From positions 1,364,001-1,428,000 of the forward strand of contig NZ_JBMEUF010000001.1 of assembly GCF_048820975.1 (NCBI RefSeq): 64,000 bases of DNA, read 5' to 3'. Below are positions 9,478 through 18,311 of the stretch, piece by piece. A model generated the notes under the pieces. It was not told the DNA's origin. It was given only the letters and a program-made list of their open reading frames with translations, and did no database searches. The position numbers and the translations under genes are program-made. Position 1 is the first letter of the stretch. Each line of letters starts with the position of its first letter. This stretch comes from Glaciecola sp048820975 (lineage in GTDB: Bacteria > Pseudomonadota > Gammaproteobacteria > Enterobacterales > Alteromonadaceae).

Positions 9478-10452
9478 TTAGCGATACAAAGAATCAGGCG
9501 CTTGCTTTGGTCTTGTCTTAAAGCGCTTATGCATCCACAGATAACTTTCAGGCTGCTCAGATACAGCCGAAAGTATGTCTGCATTTAAGCGAGTAAGGAT
9601 GCTTGTTTGATCAGATTCGGATTGACCATTATTGTTAATATCGGCTAGGTAAGGCAAATCTGAAACTATTTTCACAACATACCCGGTGTCAGTGTATTGT
9701 GACGTAATTAAAAACGGAACCGCATCCGTTCTACTTGCAAACATGAGTGTAGCGGTTGTTGTGGCAGTTTGTTCAACACCACCAAAAGGTACAAAAATAG
9801 ATTGCTTAGGGCCATAATCTTGATCGGGTAAATACAAGCAAAGCTCTCCTTGATTCATTGCCGCAATCAGCGCCTTCGAATTACGCTTGTCGATCATGTA
9901 TTTATTTGAGCGGTTTCTACCGCGGTACTGTAAATAGTCTAGCAATAGATTGTCGTGTTTACGATAAAACGCAATTGACTTATGTGCGTACCCAATGCCT
10001 CTGCACGCAAATTCTACATTCACGTTGTGCAGTGCTAAGCCAAATACGCCCTTCCCACTATCAAGTACGGCTTGTATTTTTTCAAAGCCTTCTACTTTAC
10101 AGTGTTTTTGCATACGCTTAGATGACCACCACCAGCCCATGGCCGTTTCAAATAGTGCCATGCCTGTGCGGTTAATATTATCTTGAAAAACCTGCTCTCG
10201 TTTCTCTTGTGACCAATGAGGAAAACATAAATCAATATTGCGTTTAGCTACAAAAACACGTTTTGCTGCAATACGTTTTAGGAGCTTTCCAAACCCAAAG
10301 CCAAGCTTGCGAATAATCGGATAAGGCAACTGAATAAGACAAAATAAAATAAAAGCGCCTAACCAGATTAACCAATAATTAGGTAATAAAAACTTCCAAG
10401 AGAATTGGGGGGCAACAACATGTTTGATTGGACTTGATATGGAACGTGGCAA
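9478..10452 (-). CDS. lpxL: Lipid A biosynthesis lauroyl-type acyltransferase (LpxL/HtrB family)
   Basis: This inner-membrane enzyme adds a secondary acyl chain from acyl-ACP to Kdo2-lipid IVA. The 324 residues include a membrane-anchoring helix (about 28-50) and the HX4E catalytic motif as HNVNVE (in FGLALHNVNVEFACRG). The family blocks FYRKHDNLLLDYLQYRGRNR and LYLPDQDYGPKQSIFVPFGG are present, as is the C-terminal YLWMHKRFKTRP. Length and motifs are typical. LpxL and LpxM cannot be separated with certainty by eye, but 'PDQDYG' favours LpxL. It lies upstream of the TcpQ-like gene on the same strand. Confidence 0.88.
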   Translation of the reverse strand: MPRSISSPIKHVVAPQFSWKFLLPNYWLIWLGAFILFCLIQLPYPIIRKLGFGFGKLLKRIAAKRVFVAKRNIDLCFPHWSQEKREQVFQDNINRTGMALFETAMGWWWSSKRMQKHCKVEGFEKIQAVLDSGKGVFGLALHNVNVEFACRGIGYAHKSIAFYRKHDNLLLDYLQYRGRNRSNKYMIDKRNSKALIAAMNQGELCLYLPDQDYGPKQSIFVPFGGVEQTATTTATLMFASRTDAVPFLITSQYTDTGYVVKIVSDLPYLADINNNGQSESDQTSILTRLNADILSAVSEQPESYLWMHKRFKTRPKQAPDSLYR

Positions 10453-10520
10453 AGCTACACCTCAAATAGTAAATGAGGATTAAGTTTACATTAGAGTGCT
10501 AAGGCGCACCAAACTAATTA

Positions 10521-10778
10521 TTAATACTCTTTCACTATTTGTTTTAACTTTTTCTCGAAGGCTTCAAAATCACTACTAGAGCCATAATCAAAATGATATT
10601 GATTATGAAAGCCAAAACTTAGTTTAACCTTTGCATCTTCTAAATATACGGTATAGCCATCAAAGTCCGTATAAGCAATTACGCCGTTTAAGATATATTG
10701 CTCATGCTCTTTTTTGCCATTTTGCCTAATTTTTTCAAACGCTTCGAGTAAAAATTTGCTGTCTAGTTCGTTTTTCAT
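10521..10778 (-). CDS. Small conserved hypothetical protein (possibly DUF3081)
   Basis: This acidic/basic soluble protein has 85 residues and no signal peptide or membrane segment. Its central part is rich in aromatic residues (YTDFDGYTVYLEDAKVKLSFGFHNQYHFDY) and predicts a small beta-sheet between two charged helices. The pattern resembles the short DUF3081 proteins of vibrios and Alteromonadales, for which no function is known. It follows the barrel gene by 13 bp on the same strand and is probably co-transcribed with it. Confidence 0.5.
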   Translation of the reverse strand: MKNELDSKFLLEAFEKIRQNGKKEHEQYILNGVIAYTDFDGYTVYLEDAKVKLSFGFHNQYHFDYGSSSDFEAFEKKLKQIVKEY

Positions 10779-10791
10779 TACTTCCTATTTT

Positions 10792-11415
10792 TCAAAAGTT
10801 AAGTCTAATTCCTAAGTAAGTCGCACTAGTGGAATAACCATTTTCTCCTGACATATATTCAGCTTCAATTCGTAGCAGTGTTGAGTGGTGTATATAAAAA
10901 TCGAAACCTAAACCCACCACACCAGCCATACCGCTTTTACTGGTTTGGCATAACATAGCGTCTTGCTGAACAGCTAAAATACTGCTTTGTCCACCACACA
11001 AAGGGGCGGAAGCTAAATATGACTCGCTTGTATCGACTCGTGCAATACCAACCCTATAAAACAATTCACCATGCCGATTCCCAGCACGGCCTAATGCATT
11101 TAAATATATGTTGTCTATTTCTATACTGCTATTTTCGAAATTTAGTTCGTCCATTGACAATATTTCTTCGCCCAAAGATTGAAAACCCGCTTCAAAACTC
11201 CAGCTCCGGTTGTATTCATAACCCACGCCAAGTTTATAACTAACGGCATCTAATGACTGACTTTGGCTCAAACCATCATAATCATTTGAAGCATATCCTA
11301 AACTCGTAATGCCGTAAAAGTTTTGCTGTGCAATTGACTGTTGCGTCATAAAAACGAATACCAATGACAACAAGCTCTTAAATAAACACTTCTTAGCGCT
11401 CACCTTCAGTAACAT
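10792..11415 (-). CDS. Small outer-membrane beta-barrel protein (OmpA-like/porin-like fold)
   Basis: The protein has 207 residues. The basic N-terminus, hydrophobic core (about 14-25) and QSIAQQ cleavage region form a signal peptide. The mature part alternates in beta-strand fashion (YGITSLGYASNDYDG, YKLGVGYEYNRSWSFEAGFQSLG, YLGIRLNF) and ends in Phe, the usual outer-membrane sorting signal. The size fits an eight-stranded barrel like the OmpA N-terminal domain, without a peptidoglycan-binding domain. Two cysteines in a predicted loop (PLCGG, AMLCQT) could form a disulfide. The role is unknown, perhaps structural or adhesive. Confidence 0.7.
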   Translation of the reverse strand: MLLKVSAKKCLFKSLLSLVFVFMTQQSIAQQNFYGITSLGYASNDYDGLSQSQSLDAVSYKLGVGYEYNRSWSFEAGFQSLGEEILSMDELNFENSSIEIDNIYLNALGRAGNRHGELFYRVGIARVDTSESYLASAPLCGGQSSILAVQQDAMLCQTSKSGMAGVVGLGFDFYIHHSTLLRIEAEYMSGENGYSTSATYLGIRLNF

Positions 11416-11531
11416 ATTTTATCCTTTATTTTCTGCAGCTTAGCTAAATATTTCAAGAAAAATAGTAAGGACCGCGCATACAAAAGAATGACATCTATTT
11501 GTCAGTCACGTGCCCATCAAAGCTTAAAAAG

Positions 11532-11574
11532 CAAAAAACGCGCCAGCGTTAATTCTAAATGTTAAAACTGGCGG
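11532..11574 (-). terminator. Terminator for the LolA-like/OMP operon
   Basis: CGCCAG (11541-11546) pairs with CTGGCG (11568-11573), and a second TTAA/TTAA pairing inside gives a hairpin with an internal loop. Read on the minus strand it is followed by CGTTTTTTGC. This is placed about 25 bp after the stop of the 11600-12817 gene. Confidence 0.6.
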
Positions 11575-11599
11575 TATTATGAAATGAAGTAAGATTTAA

Positions 11600-12817
11600 T
11601 TAGAAGAAGTATTCTACTTTGAGTGCTATATGATCATCCCGACGCATATAATATAAAGGGTCTTGTTCTACCCCTGATGAAAAGAAATAACCATTTAACG
11701 CTAAACGCCAATTCTGATTTAAGCGAGTTGACCCCTCAACGAAAACAGAATAACTCGCTGAGTTGTCAAGGTCTCTAACAATGCCAAGAAGAAGGTTTGA
11801 GCTTGCAAAATCGTTAAGCTCAAATCTAGCGCCCACCATCAGGTCATTTTGGCCAGTAATGAAATCTTGTTCTTCTCGTTCATCATATTGATGCTCCATC
11901 AATATGCCTAAGTCAAACCCCGTTTCATAGAAGTCACCTATGGTGTATTCAAAGCCCGCTACATAAGCGTTAAAACGTTGGTCTAGGCTTTTGCCGCTTA
12001 AGGCCTCTAGTTTAAATAAAAATGAATCATAAACATACAAAGCATCAATACTAAACTGTTGAAGTAAATTGTATTTCGGTAGTAAAGCTAATTCACCCAT
12101 TTCATTGCTTTGCACCTCTATAATAGGCAGCCTTGATGTGCCGTCAAAATATGCCAAACCTAGCTCAAGATTGCCTAAGCTTTGTTGCCATCTAACCGCG
12201 TAATCAATATGCGATTCTTCGTCTTCTGACTCGTACAAGGCCTTGTTAGCACTTATGGGCAATGGACCCCGCAAGCGTCCATCTACACCTGGAAAGGTTC
12301 GTTCTCTAAAATAAGGTAATACGTAAAAGCTAATTGCACCCGTATCAAGCAAATAGCGCACATCTAGCATTGGCTGGCCTAATTTTTCTTCATTGTTAAT
12401 GGATTCCACAAAATCAGTTTGATTGATAACATCCACTAAATGAAGAGATTCCGTTTGCCCCCAAAACACTTTTCCGATACCTGCTCGCACTTCCCAACTG
12501 TCAAAGAAGTGAGCATACATTAACTCACGAACGTCTACGTGAGTTCGCTCTTCATCTCGTTGATCAATCCGCGCGAACGGCTTAAAACTTAAGTATCCAT
12601 CTCCTAGCGAAGTGTCAAATTCAGGCGCAATTACCAAAGAAGCTTGGCTATTGGTTTGATTACTGAAAAGGCTGTCTTCCATAAAATAGCGTTGTTCAAT
12701 AGCAACGCTACCAGCATAATTGATATCAGATTGTGCACTTATCTCACCTGCAATTAGAAAACTCCCCGTTGCAACTGTAGAAATGAAGCGAGTCAGCAAA
12801 CTGATTTTTTTTAGCAT
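11600..12817 (-). CDS. Outer-membrane beta-barrel protein paired with a LolA-like protein
   Basis: The protein has 405 residues. A signal peptide (about 1-28, ending GEISAQS) precedes a long barrel of alternating strands ending VEYFF. Sections such as VRAGIGKVFWGQTESLHLVDVINQTDF resemble DUF1302/alginate-export-type barrels in which 'WG.......D..NP.D' marks the plug region. It lies 30 bp downstream of a LolA-like secreted protein. In many proteobacteria this pair is joined by an MMPL/RND transporter, forming a proposed lipid or hydrophobic-compound export route. No transporter is present in this operon. Function is inferred from the pairing only. Confidence 0.6.
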   Translation of the reverse strand: MLKKISLLTRFISTVATGSFLIAGEISAQSDINYAGSVAIEQRYFMEDSLFSNQTNSQASLVIAPEFDTSLGDGYLSFKPFARIDQRDEERTHVDVRELMYAHFFDSWEVRAGIGKVFWGQTESLHLVDVINQTDFVESINNEEKLGQPMLDVRYLLDTGAISFYVLPYFRERTFPGVDGRLRGPLPISANKALYESEDEESHIDYAVRWQQSLGNLELGLAYFDGTSRLPIIEVQSNEMGELALLPKYNLLQQFSIDALYVYDSFLFKLEALSGKSLDQRFNAYVAGFEYTIGDFYETGFDLGILMEHQYDEREEQDFITGQNDLMVGARFELNDFASSNLLLGIVRDLDNSASYSVFVEGSTRLNQNWRLALNGYFFSSGVEQDPLYYMRRDDHIALKVEYFF

Positions 12818-12847
12818 ATTTTTAAAGCCTCTTTATGTATTTGTAGA

Positions 12848-13666
12848 TTAACGCAAGCGTTGCAGTGCATTCTTGGTAAAATATTTGTCAGTTAAACCCG
12901 TCTTAAATTGAATATCATCAATAATTAAGGTTGTCGATTTATCTGATTGGACATTTACCATATCAAGTTGATGCGCACGCCAAAACTTATCTAAATGAAG
13001 CTCGTATTCTGAAGGTTCAAGTACTTTCAACAAAGCTCCTTTGCGGTCGTAAAACTCTGTACGTTGCATTCTATAATGGGCTTTATCTACCCACACAATC
13101 TGTTTGGTATATCCTGAATATTTGTCGGTGGGTACTTGCTCCACCACAAAGCAGTCTAAGTCGTTGTATTTTTCATCTCTAAGATAGGCGAAGCTAAACT
13201 TCTCTAATTCAAACGACGTCATATCCTCGTAGGCAAATTCACTTCCCATGAACGGGCTCGATTTATTACGTGTTGATATTCTTTTAACACGCTTGAGGGC
13301 AGGTAGGTATATCCATTGATCGTCAGCGCCGTCCGTTTTTGAAAAACTCAAAAAAGCGGTACCGGCTACATCTTTAGGTAAATCAAAAATAGTGAGGGAC
13401 TTATCTCCATCACCCTCAACTTCAAGTGTCGCTACACGAATCTCGCGAACAGATTCATCACCCGTTGGACCGCGAAGAATCATTTGCATATTCGCATTGG
13501 TATCTTGCCATCCCATATCTCGCTGCTTAACTTCTGTGGCAATTTCAAGACCTTTCTGACTGCTTTTCGCTAGCGCATTAGATGATTGAACAAATGCACT
13601 TACAGTTATTACTACAAACCCCAATAAGTATTTATAGATATTTGCATTAAGCTTTTGGTTCTTCAT
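12848..13666 (-). CDS. Outer-membrane lipoprotein-sorting (LolA-like, PF17131-type) periplasmic protein
   Basis: The protein has 272 residues with an N-terminal signal peptide ending near residue 33 (SSNALAKS). The blocks DMGWQDTNANMQMILRG, AGTAFLSF, DDQWIYLPALKRVKRIS and GSEFAYEDMTSFELEKF are hallmarks of the LolA/LppX-like family annotated 'outer membrane lipoprotein-sorting protein', which bind lipids in a half-barrel. They usually work with MMPL-type RND pumps, which are absent here. The AAGGA ribosome site seven bases before the ATG supports the start. It is the first gene of an operon with the following barrel and diverges from the FadE-type gene over a 322-bp region. Confidence 0.75.
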   Translation of the reverse strand: MKNQKLNANIYKYLLGFVVITVSAFVQSSNALAKSSQKGLEIATEVKQRDMGWQDTNANMQMILRGPTGDESVREIRVATLEVEGDGDKSLTIFDLPKDVAGTAFLSFSKTDGADDQWIYLPALKRVKRISTRNKSSPFMGSEFAYEDMTSFELEKFSFAYLRDEKYNDLDCFVVEQVPTDKYSGYTKQIVWVDKAHYRMQRTEFYDRKGALLKVLEPSEYELHLDKFWRAHQLDMVNVQSDKSTTLIIDDIQFKTGLTDKYFTKNALQRLR

Positions 13667-13988
13667 ATATATCCTTTCGTTTCGGCACTGAATTCACTGC
13701 AATTAATCAATGTTAATGCTGCTTGAATCTCTAAGGTGCAATACTTTACAACTACTAAGCAATAACGGCAGAAATCGCAAAACATTAAGCCATGATTAAT
13801 TATATACCACCTGTTGCATAAGTCACAGTTTTGTTAATTTTTACGTCTTGGGTGATTTACAGAACTTCGCTTATATTGACAATAAATGTGTACACAAAAT
13901 AAGCATTTATTATCACATTATTTTGACCTTCTTTGATTTTTATGTTCTCATACCACCTCAACTGGTCAGATGAGCGGATAAGTTAAAT
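13667..13988. promoter_or_regulatory. Divergent control region of the LolA-like operon and the fadE-type gene
   Basis: This 322-bp stretch holds no gene. It contains a -35-like TTGACA at 13876-13881 reading toward the fadE-type gene in A+T-rich sequence. It also contains a perfect 10-bp palindrome TGTGTACACA (13887-13896) and a FadR-like site near the fadE start (listed separately). I do not see a convincing -10 at standard spacing. The layout allows one regulator to control both directions. Confidence 0.5.
13960..13976 (+). promoter_or_regulatory. FadR-like operator
   Basis: AACTGGTCAGATGAGCG matches the left half of the FadR 17-mer (nCTGGTCnGA) completely and the right half poorly. It ends 12 bp before the ATG of the FadE-type gene. 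FadR represses fad genes in enterics and vibrios and is released by long-chain acyl-CoA. Whether this organism uses FadR cannot be told from the window. Confidence 0.45.
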
Positions 13989-16235
13989 ATGAGTATAAGA
14001 ACTAACCTTAAAAAAGTGTTACCTCCAATTTCGGTAACAGAGCAAGAAGCACTGGATGCTGGTGACGTATGGATTGAATCGTCAATTTATCAAGGTAAGC
14101 CTGATATGGCTGCTTTGCGTCAATTACCACAAGCAACCTTAACTGCTGAAGAAAAAGCTTTTATGGATGGTCCTGTTCAACAGTTGCTTGAAATGATTGA
14201 TGACTTTGAGTTGCAAAACTCAGAGCATATTCCTGATGAAATTTTATCGTTTTTAGGCAAAGAAAAATTCTTTGCGATGATTATTCCTAAGCAATTTGGC
14301 GGTCTTGAATTTAGCCCTTATGCAAATTCAACGGTAGTAACTACCATTGCTACAAAAAGCGGCGCAATTGCGGTAACCGTTATGGTACCAAACTCTTTAG
14401 GCCCTGGTGAGCTATTAATGCACTACGGCACCGAAGCACAACAAAACTACTGGTTGCCAAAATTATCGGTAGGTGAAGACATTCCATGTTTCGCACTTAC
14501 TAGTCCAGAAGCCGGCTCTGATGCAGGTTCTATTCCCGATGCAGCAATTGTGACAAAAGGCGAATGGGAAGGAAAAGAAGTGGTTGGTTTGCGAGTTAGC
14601 TGGGATAAGCGTTACATTACGCTAGCGCCTATTGCTACTGTACTTGGATTGGCATTTAAAGTGTTCGACCCAGACCAACTACTTGGAGACCAACTAGAGC
14701 TTGGTATTACCTGCGCCCTACTTCCAAAATCACATCCAGGTGTTGAACTAGGTAATCGTCACGATCCTATGGGCGTTCGTTTTTATAACGGTACTACTCG
14801 CGGTAATGATGTGTTTATCCCGATGGACTTTATCATTGGTGGACAGAAAAACATTGGTAAAGGCTGGCAAATGCTAGTGGCCTGTTTAGGTGCAGGACGT
14901 GGTATATCATTACCTGCAATGGGCGTGGCTACAGCGCAATCAGCATTTAAATCTACGGCAGAATACTCTTTCGTACGCGAACAGTTCGGTGTGCCAATTG
15001 GTCGCTTTGAAGGTATCCAAGACAAACTTGCTGATATCGCGGGTAAAACGTTCTTGCTAGAAGCGATGCGCGTATTAACAACTGAAGGTTTAGGCGAAGG
15101 CTTGAAGCCGTCAGTAGTAACCGCTATTGCCAAGTACCACATGACCGAACTTGGTCGTGACGTAATGAACTCAGCAATGGATGTTCAAGCAGGTAAAGCT
15201 ATTCAGCGCGGGCCGCAAAATACCCTTGCAAACGGCTATTCAGCACTGCCTATTGCCATTACGGTTGAGGGTGCAAACATACTTACCCGCAACTTAATGA
15301 TTTTTGGTCAGGGCGCTATGCGTTGTCATCCACATTTGAAAGAAATGGTTGATTTAATTCACTCAGAAGATGCAAATGCAGATGCCGCGTTCAACAAGGT
15401 GCTGGGTAAAACAGTTAAGTTTAGTACTAAAAACGCATTTAGAAGTATTGCTAACAGCTATTTACCATTTATACGCAATGCAGAGTCTAGCTTGCCGGAA
15501 GTTCGTGGTTATGAGAAACGTTTAAACTCTGTAGCCGCGAAACTGGCACCACTAGCTGACTTCTCATTGCTGGTACTAGGCGGTGACTTGAAGAAAGCCG
15601 AACTACTTTCTGCAAGACTAGGTGACGTTATTAGTTACGTTTATGCAGGAATGGCAGCCGTTAGATTCTACGAGCAACGCGTTGAGAATCGTCAAGAAGC
15701 GCTTCCGTACTTTAAGTACGCTGTTGAGTGGTCATTGCAACAAGCAGAAAAAGCCATAGTGGACTTCGTGAATAATTTCCCGAACACCCCAACTAAGGGC
15801 TTGATGCGTGTATTAACTAACACTTACAGCAATTCTGTAAGCGGCATCAGCGATGACTTAGTGCGCGAGTTGTCAACAGCTTCTATGCAAGATAGCAGCA
15901 TTAAAGCACAGTTGACCCATGCCGTAGTAGTTACCCCTGGTGACGGCAACGATATCAATGAACAGGCCTTTAAAGCGAAGCATGCGGCTATGCCTCTTCT
16001 TAGCAAGGTTCAAAAAGCATTACGTAAGTCACCTGTTATTCCATTCTTATCATTCGAGAATGCGGTTAATAAGTTACAAGAAAGTGGCCAATTAACTGAT
16101 GCAGAAAAAGCAACACTACTTGAGTACAACGAAAAACGTAAGCTTGCAGTTCGTGTTGACGAATTCACATTTGATATGGAAATTGTAGGTATTGACGGAA
16201 AAGTAGAAGAAGCAAAAGACGCTAACGCTGCATAA
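13989..16235 (+). CDS. fadE: FadE-type long acyl-CoA dehydrogenase
   Basis: This flavoprotein catalyses the first step of beta-oxidation, acyl-CoA to 2-enoyl-CoA. It has 748 residues, in the FadE class (large, with the unusual C-terminal extension from about residue 490) rather than the ~400-residue standard form. Characteristic blocks are IPKQFGGLEFSPYANS, CFALTSPEAGSDAGSIPD, KRYITLAPIATVLGLAF, GNRHDPMGVRFYNG and REQFGVPIGRFEGIQDKLADIAG. E. coli FadE is about 815 residues with an N-terminal membrane region; here that region is absent and the protein starts directly with MSIRTNLKKVLPPIS, so it is probably cytosolic or peripheral. A rho-independent terminator follows. Confidence 0.9.
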   Translation: MSIRTNLKKVLPPISVTEQEALDAGDVWIESSIYQGKPDMAALRQLPQATLTAEEKAFMDGPVQQLLEMIDDFELQNSEHIPDEILSFLGKEKFFAMIIPKQFGGLEFSPYANSTVVTTIATKSGAIAVTVMVPNSLGPGELLMHYGTEAQQNYWLPKLSVGEDIPCFALTSPEAGSDAGSIPDAAIVTKGEWEGKEVVGLRVSWDKRYITLAPIATVLGLAFKVFDPDQLLGDQLELGITCALLPKSHPGVELGNRHDPMGVRFYNGTTRGNDVFIPMDFIIGGQKNIGKGWQMLVACLGAGRGISLPAMGVATAQSAFKSTAEYSFVREQFGVPIGRFEGIQDKLADIAGKTFLLEAMRVLTTEGLGEGLKPSVVTAIAKYHMTELGRDVMNSAMDVQAGKAIQRGPQNTLANGYSALPIAITVEGANILTRNLMIFGQGAMRCHPHLKEMVDLIHSEDANADAAFNKVLGKTVKFSTKNAFRSIANSYLPFIRNAESSLPEVRGYEKRLNSVAAKLAPLADFSLLVLGGDLKKAELLSARLGDVISYVYAGMAAVRFYEQRVENRQEALPYFKYAVEWSLQQAEKAIVDFVNNFPNTPTKGLMRVLTNTYSNSVSGISDDLVRELSTASMQDSSIKAQLTHAVVVTPGDGNDINEQAFKAKHAAMPLLSKVQKALRKSPVIPFLSFENAVNKLQESGQLTDAEKATLLEYNEKRKLAVRVDEFTFDMEIVGIDGKVEEAKDANAA

Positions 16236-16251
16236 TCTATCAAGCACGTTT

Positions 16252-16279
16252 AAAAGGGCGCTATTTAGCGCCCTTTTTT
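16252..16279 (+). terminator. Rho-independent terminator after fadE-type gene
   Basis: AAAAGGGCGCTA and TAGCGCCCTTTT form a 12-bp perfect stem with a TT tip, ending in a T-run at 16274-16279. It begins 16 bp after the stop codon. The A-run on the left would also let it work on the opposite strand. Confidence 0.92.
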
Positions 16280-16364
16280 ATGCTTAGCATTAGAGTAAGC
16301 AATAAAAATCGTTTATCATTTACCAAGAAAAACGACAATAATTACATAAGAACACTATTTCACT

Positions 16365-16958
16365 ATGGCTCAGCTTTATTTTTATTACTCTGCAATGAAC
16401 GCAGGAAAATCAACCTCCCTTTTACAATCAGCTTATAACTATCAAGAGCGCGGTATGTCAGTCGCCTTGTTCACGGTTGATTTTGATAACCGCTTTGCAC
16501 AAGGCAGTATTGCTTCACGAATTGGCTTAAAAGCCCCTGCTGAACTATTTAGCCAGCAAACAAACCTGTTTGACGAAGTGTCAAAATTACATTCAAAAGA
16601 AACACGAAGCTGCATATTTATAGATGAAGCTCAATTTTTAACCAAGCAACAAGTTAAGCAATGTTTAATGATTGTTGATGAGTTAAAAATTCCTGTGCTC
16701 GCTTATGGTTTACGTACCGATTTTATGGGGGAAATGTTTACTGGAAGTCAATATCTTCTCGCTTGGGCAGATAAACTCAACGAGCTTAAAACCATTTGTC
16801 ATTGTGGACGTAAAGCGAGTTTTGTAGCCCGTGTAGATGAAAACGGTAAAGTTATCTCTAAAGGCGCACAAGTAGAAGTGGGCGGAAATGAAAAATACGT
16901 ATCACTTTGTCGTAAGCATTATTGCAAAATCAGTGGATTTTTTGACAGCGACCACTAA
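16365..16958 (+). CDS. tdk: Thymidine kinase
   Basis: This cytosolic salvage enzyme phosphorylates thymidine to dTMP. It has 197 residues. The N-terminus MAQLYFYYSAMNAGKST (P-loop around residues 9-17) is almost that of the E. coli enzyme. The DEAQFL block (Walker B-like) near residue 88 and the lasso region with YGLRTDFMGEMF are present. Zinc ligands appear as CHCG and CRKHYC. Full length and all key residues are present. It stands alone between a terminator and the next operon. Confidence 0.97.
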   Translation: MAQLYFYYSAMNAGKSTSLLQSAYNYQERGMSVALFTVDFDNRFAQGSIASRIGLKAPAELFSQQTNLFDEVSKLHSKETRSCIFIDEAQFLTKQQVKQCLMIVDELKIPVLAYGLRTDFMGEMFTGSQYLLAWADKLNELKTICHCGRKASFVARVDENGKVISKGAQVEVGGNEKYVSLCRKHYCKISGFFDSDH

Positions 16959-17044
16959 GTATAGATGATTGACGCTTATTGGTTTCATAAGTGAAATTTA
17001 TAAATAGGCGTCATTTCTAGCAATTATCCAAGCCCCTAATTTTC

Positions 17045-17066
17045 AACTATTATGCTAACAATAGTT
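17045..17066 (+). promoter_or_regulatory. Inverted repeat ahead of the acyl-CoA dehydrogenase operon
   Basis: AACTATT (17045-17051) and AATAGTT (17060-17066) are perfect 7-bp arms separated by 8 bp, centred about 30 bp before the ATG at 17085. The position and size suit a dimeric repressor, for example a TetR- or GntR-type protein, but no regulator gene is adjacent. Confidence 0.35.
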
Positions 17067-17084
17067 TAACATTTAGAGGTGACC

Positions 17085-18308
17085 ATGGACTTTTCCCACA
17101 ATCCCAAAACGCTTGATTACATAAGTCGCATTCGTGCATTTATGGATGAAAATGTGTATCCCATTGAAGATAAGTTGTACGCAGAAATTCATGCCGATAA
17201 TCCTGACGGTAACTGGAAGCAATGGCGCCTACATCCTGAAATTGTACGCTTAAAGAAACTGGCTAAAGAGCAAGGTCTATGGAACTTATTCTTACCTGAT
17301 GAAAAGCTTGCTCAAGGCCTTAGTACACTCGAATACGCCCCTTTAGCTGAAGAAACTGGCCGCGTGATTTTTGCCCCCGAAATATTCAATTGTAATGCTC
17401 CTGATACCGGTAATATGGAAGTACTTTATCATTTTGGGAATAAGGAGCAGCAGGAACAGTGGCTAACTCCTTTGCTAGAGGGCACTATCCGCTCGGTATT
17501 TGGTATGACTGAACCAGATGTTGCATCATCTGATGCAACTAACATGGCGGCAACAATAACAGTTGATGGTGATGAACTCGTTTTAAATGGTAAGAAATGG
17601 TGGACAACTGGCCTTGGTCACCCTAACGCTAAAGTTATGATTTTTATGGGTTTATCAAATCCTGAGAATGATAAGCACAGCCAGCACTCTATGGTGATAG
17701 TCCCGCTTGACGCGCCTGGAATTGAAATTAAACGTATGCTTAGCGCATATGGCGACTATGATGCACCCTCTGGCCATGGCGAGATTCATTTAAACAATGT
17801 GCGCGTGCCAATGAGTAATTTGTTAGTTGGCCTTGGTAAAGGCTTCGCTATTGCCCAAGGGCGTTTAGGACCTGGAAGAATTCACCACTGCATGCGGGCT
17901 ATAGGTGGTGCTGAAAAATGCTTAGAACTTGGTATAAAACGCGGTTTAAGCAGAACCGCATTTGGTAAGCCATTGATTGAATTAGGTGGCAATAAAGAGC
18001 GCATCGCCAAAGCGAGAATGCTAATTGAGCAAAGCCGACTGCTAACCCTACAAGCCGCATGGAAAATAGATAACTTGGGTGTGAAACACGCCATGGTAGA
18101 CATTTCTGCAATAAAAGTGGTGGTGCCTAATATGTTGCAAGAAGTAGTAGATATTGCACTACAACTTCACGGCGGTGCGGGCATGTGCAGTGACTTCCCT
18201 ATAGCGCGCTTTGCAGCGGCGGCACGTTCGCTGCGCCTAGCTGATGGCCCTGATGAAGTGCATATGGCAATGGTTTCACGTTTAGAATTAAAAAAATATA
18301 GAAAATAA
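17085..18308 (+). CDS. Acyl-CoA dehydrogenase family protein (ACAD10/11- and LvaC-like)
   Basis: The protein has 407 residues with the full acyl-CoA dehydrogenase fold. FGMTEPDVASSDATNMA (flavin contact) lies near residue 140, GKKWWTTG near 170, and GPGRIHHCMRAIGGAE, RTAFGKPL and LQLHGGAGMCSDFPIARF follow. The ending RLADGPDEVHMAMVSRLEL is typical of the ACAD10/ACAD11-related subgroup, whose members act with a phosphotransferase on 4-hydroxyacyl-CoAs (LvaC of the levulinate pathway, mammalian ACAD10/11). An APH-type kinase gene follows four bases later, which fits. I chose the ATG at 17085 because AGAGG lies five bases upstream; the in-frame GTG at 17079 overlaps that site. The substrate is inferred. 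Confidence 0.85.
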   Translation: MDFSHNPKTLDYISRIRAFMDENVYPIEDKLYAEIHADNPDGNWKQWRLHPEIVRLKKLAKEQGLWNLFLPDEKLAQGLSTLEYAPLAEETGRVIFAPEIFNCNAPDTGNMEVLYHFGNKEQQEQWLTPLLEGTIRSVFGMTEPDVASSDATNMAATITVDGDELVLNGKKWWTTGLGHPNAKVMIFMGLSNPENDKHSQHSMVIVPLDAPGIEIKRMLSAYGDYDAPSGHGEIHLNNVRVPMSNLLVGLGKGFAIAQGRLGPGRIHHCMRAIGGAEKCLELGIKRGLSRTAFGKPLIELGGNKERIAKARMLIEQSRLLTLQAAWKIDNLGVKHAMVDISAIKVVVPNMLQEVVDIALQLHGGAGMCSDFPIARFAAAARSLRLADGPDEVHMAMVSRLELKKYRK

Positions 18309-18311
18309 ACT

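Noticed and set aside
14783..15142. Antisense open frame of 119 codons within fadE
   Set aside because: It lies wholly inside a well-conserved gene, has no ribosome site and shows no recognisable protein features.
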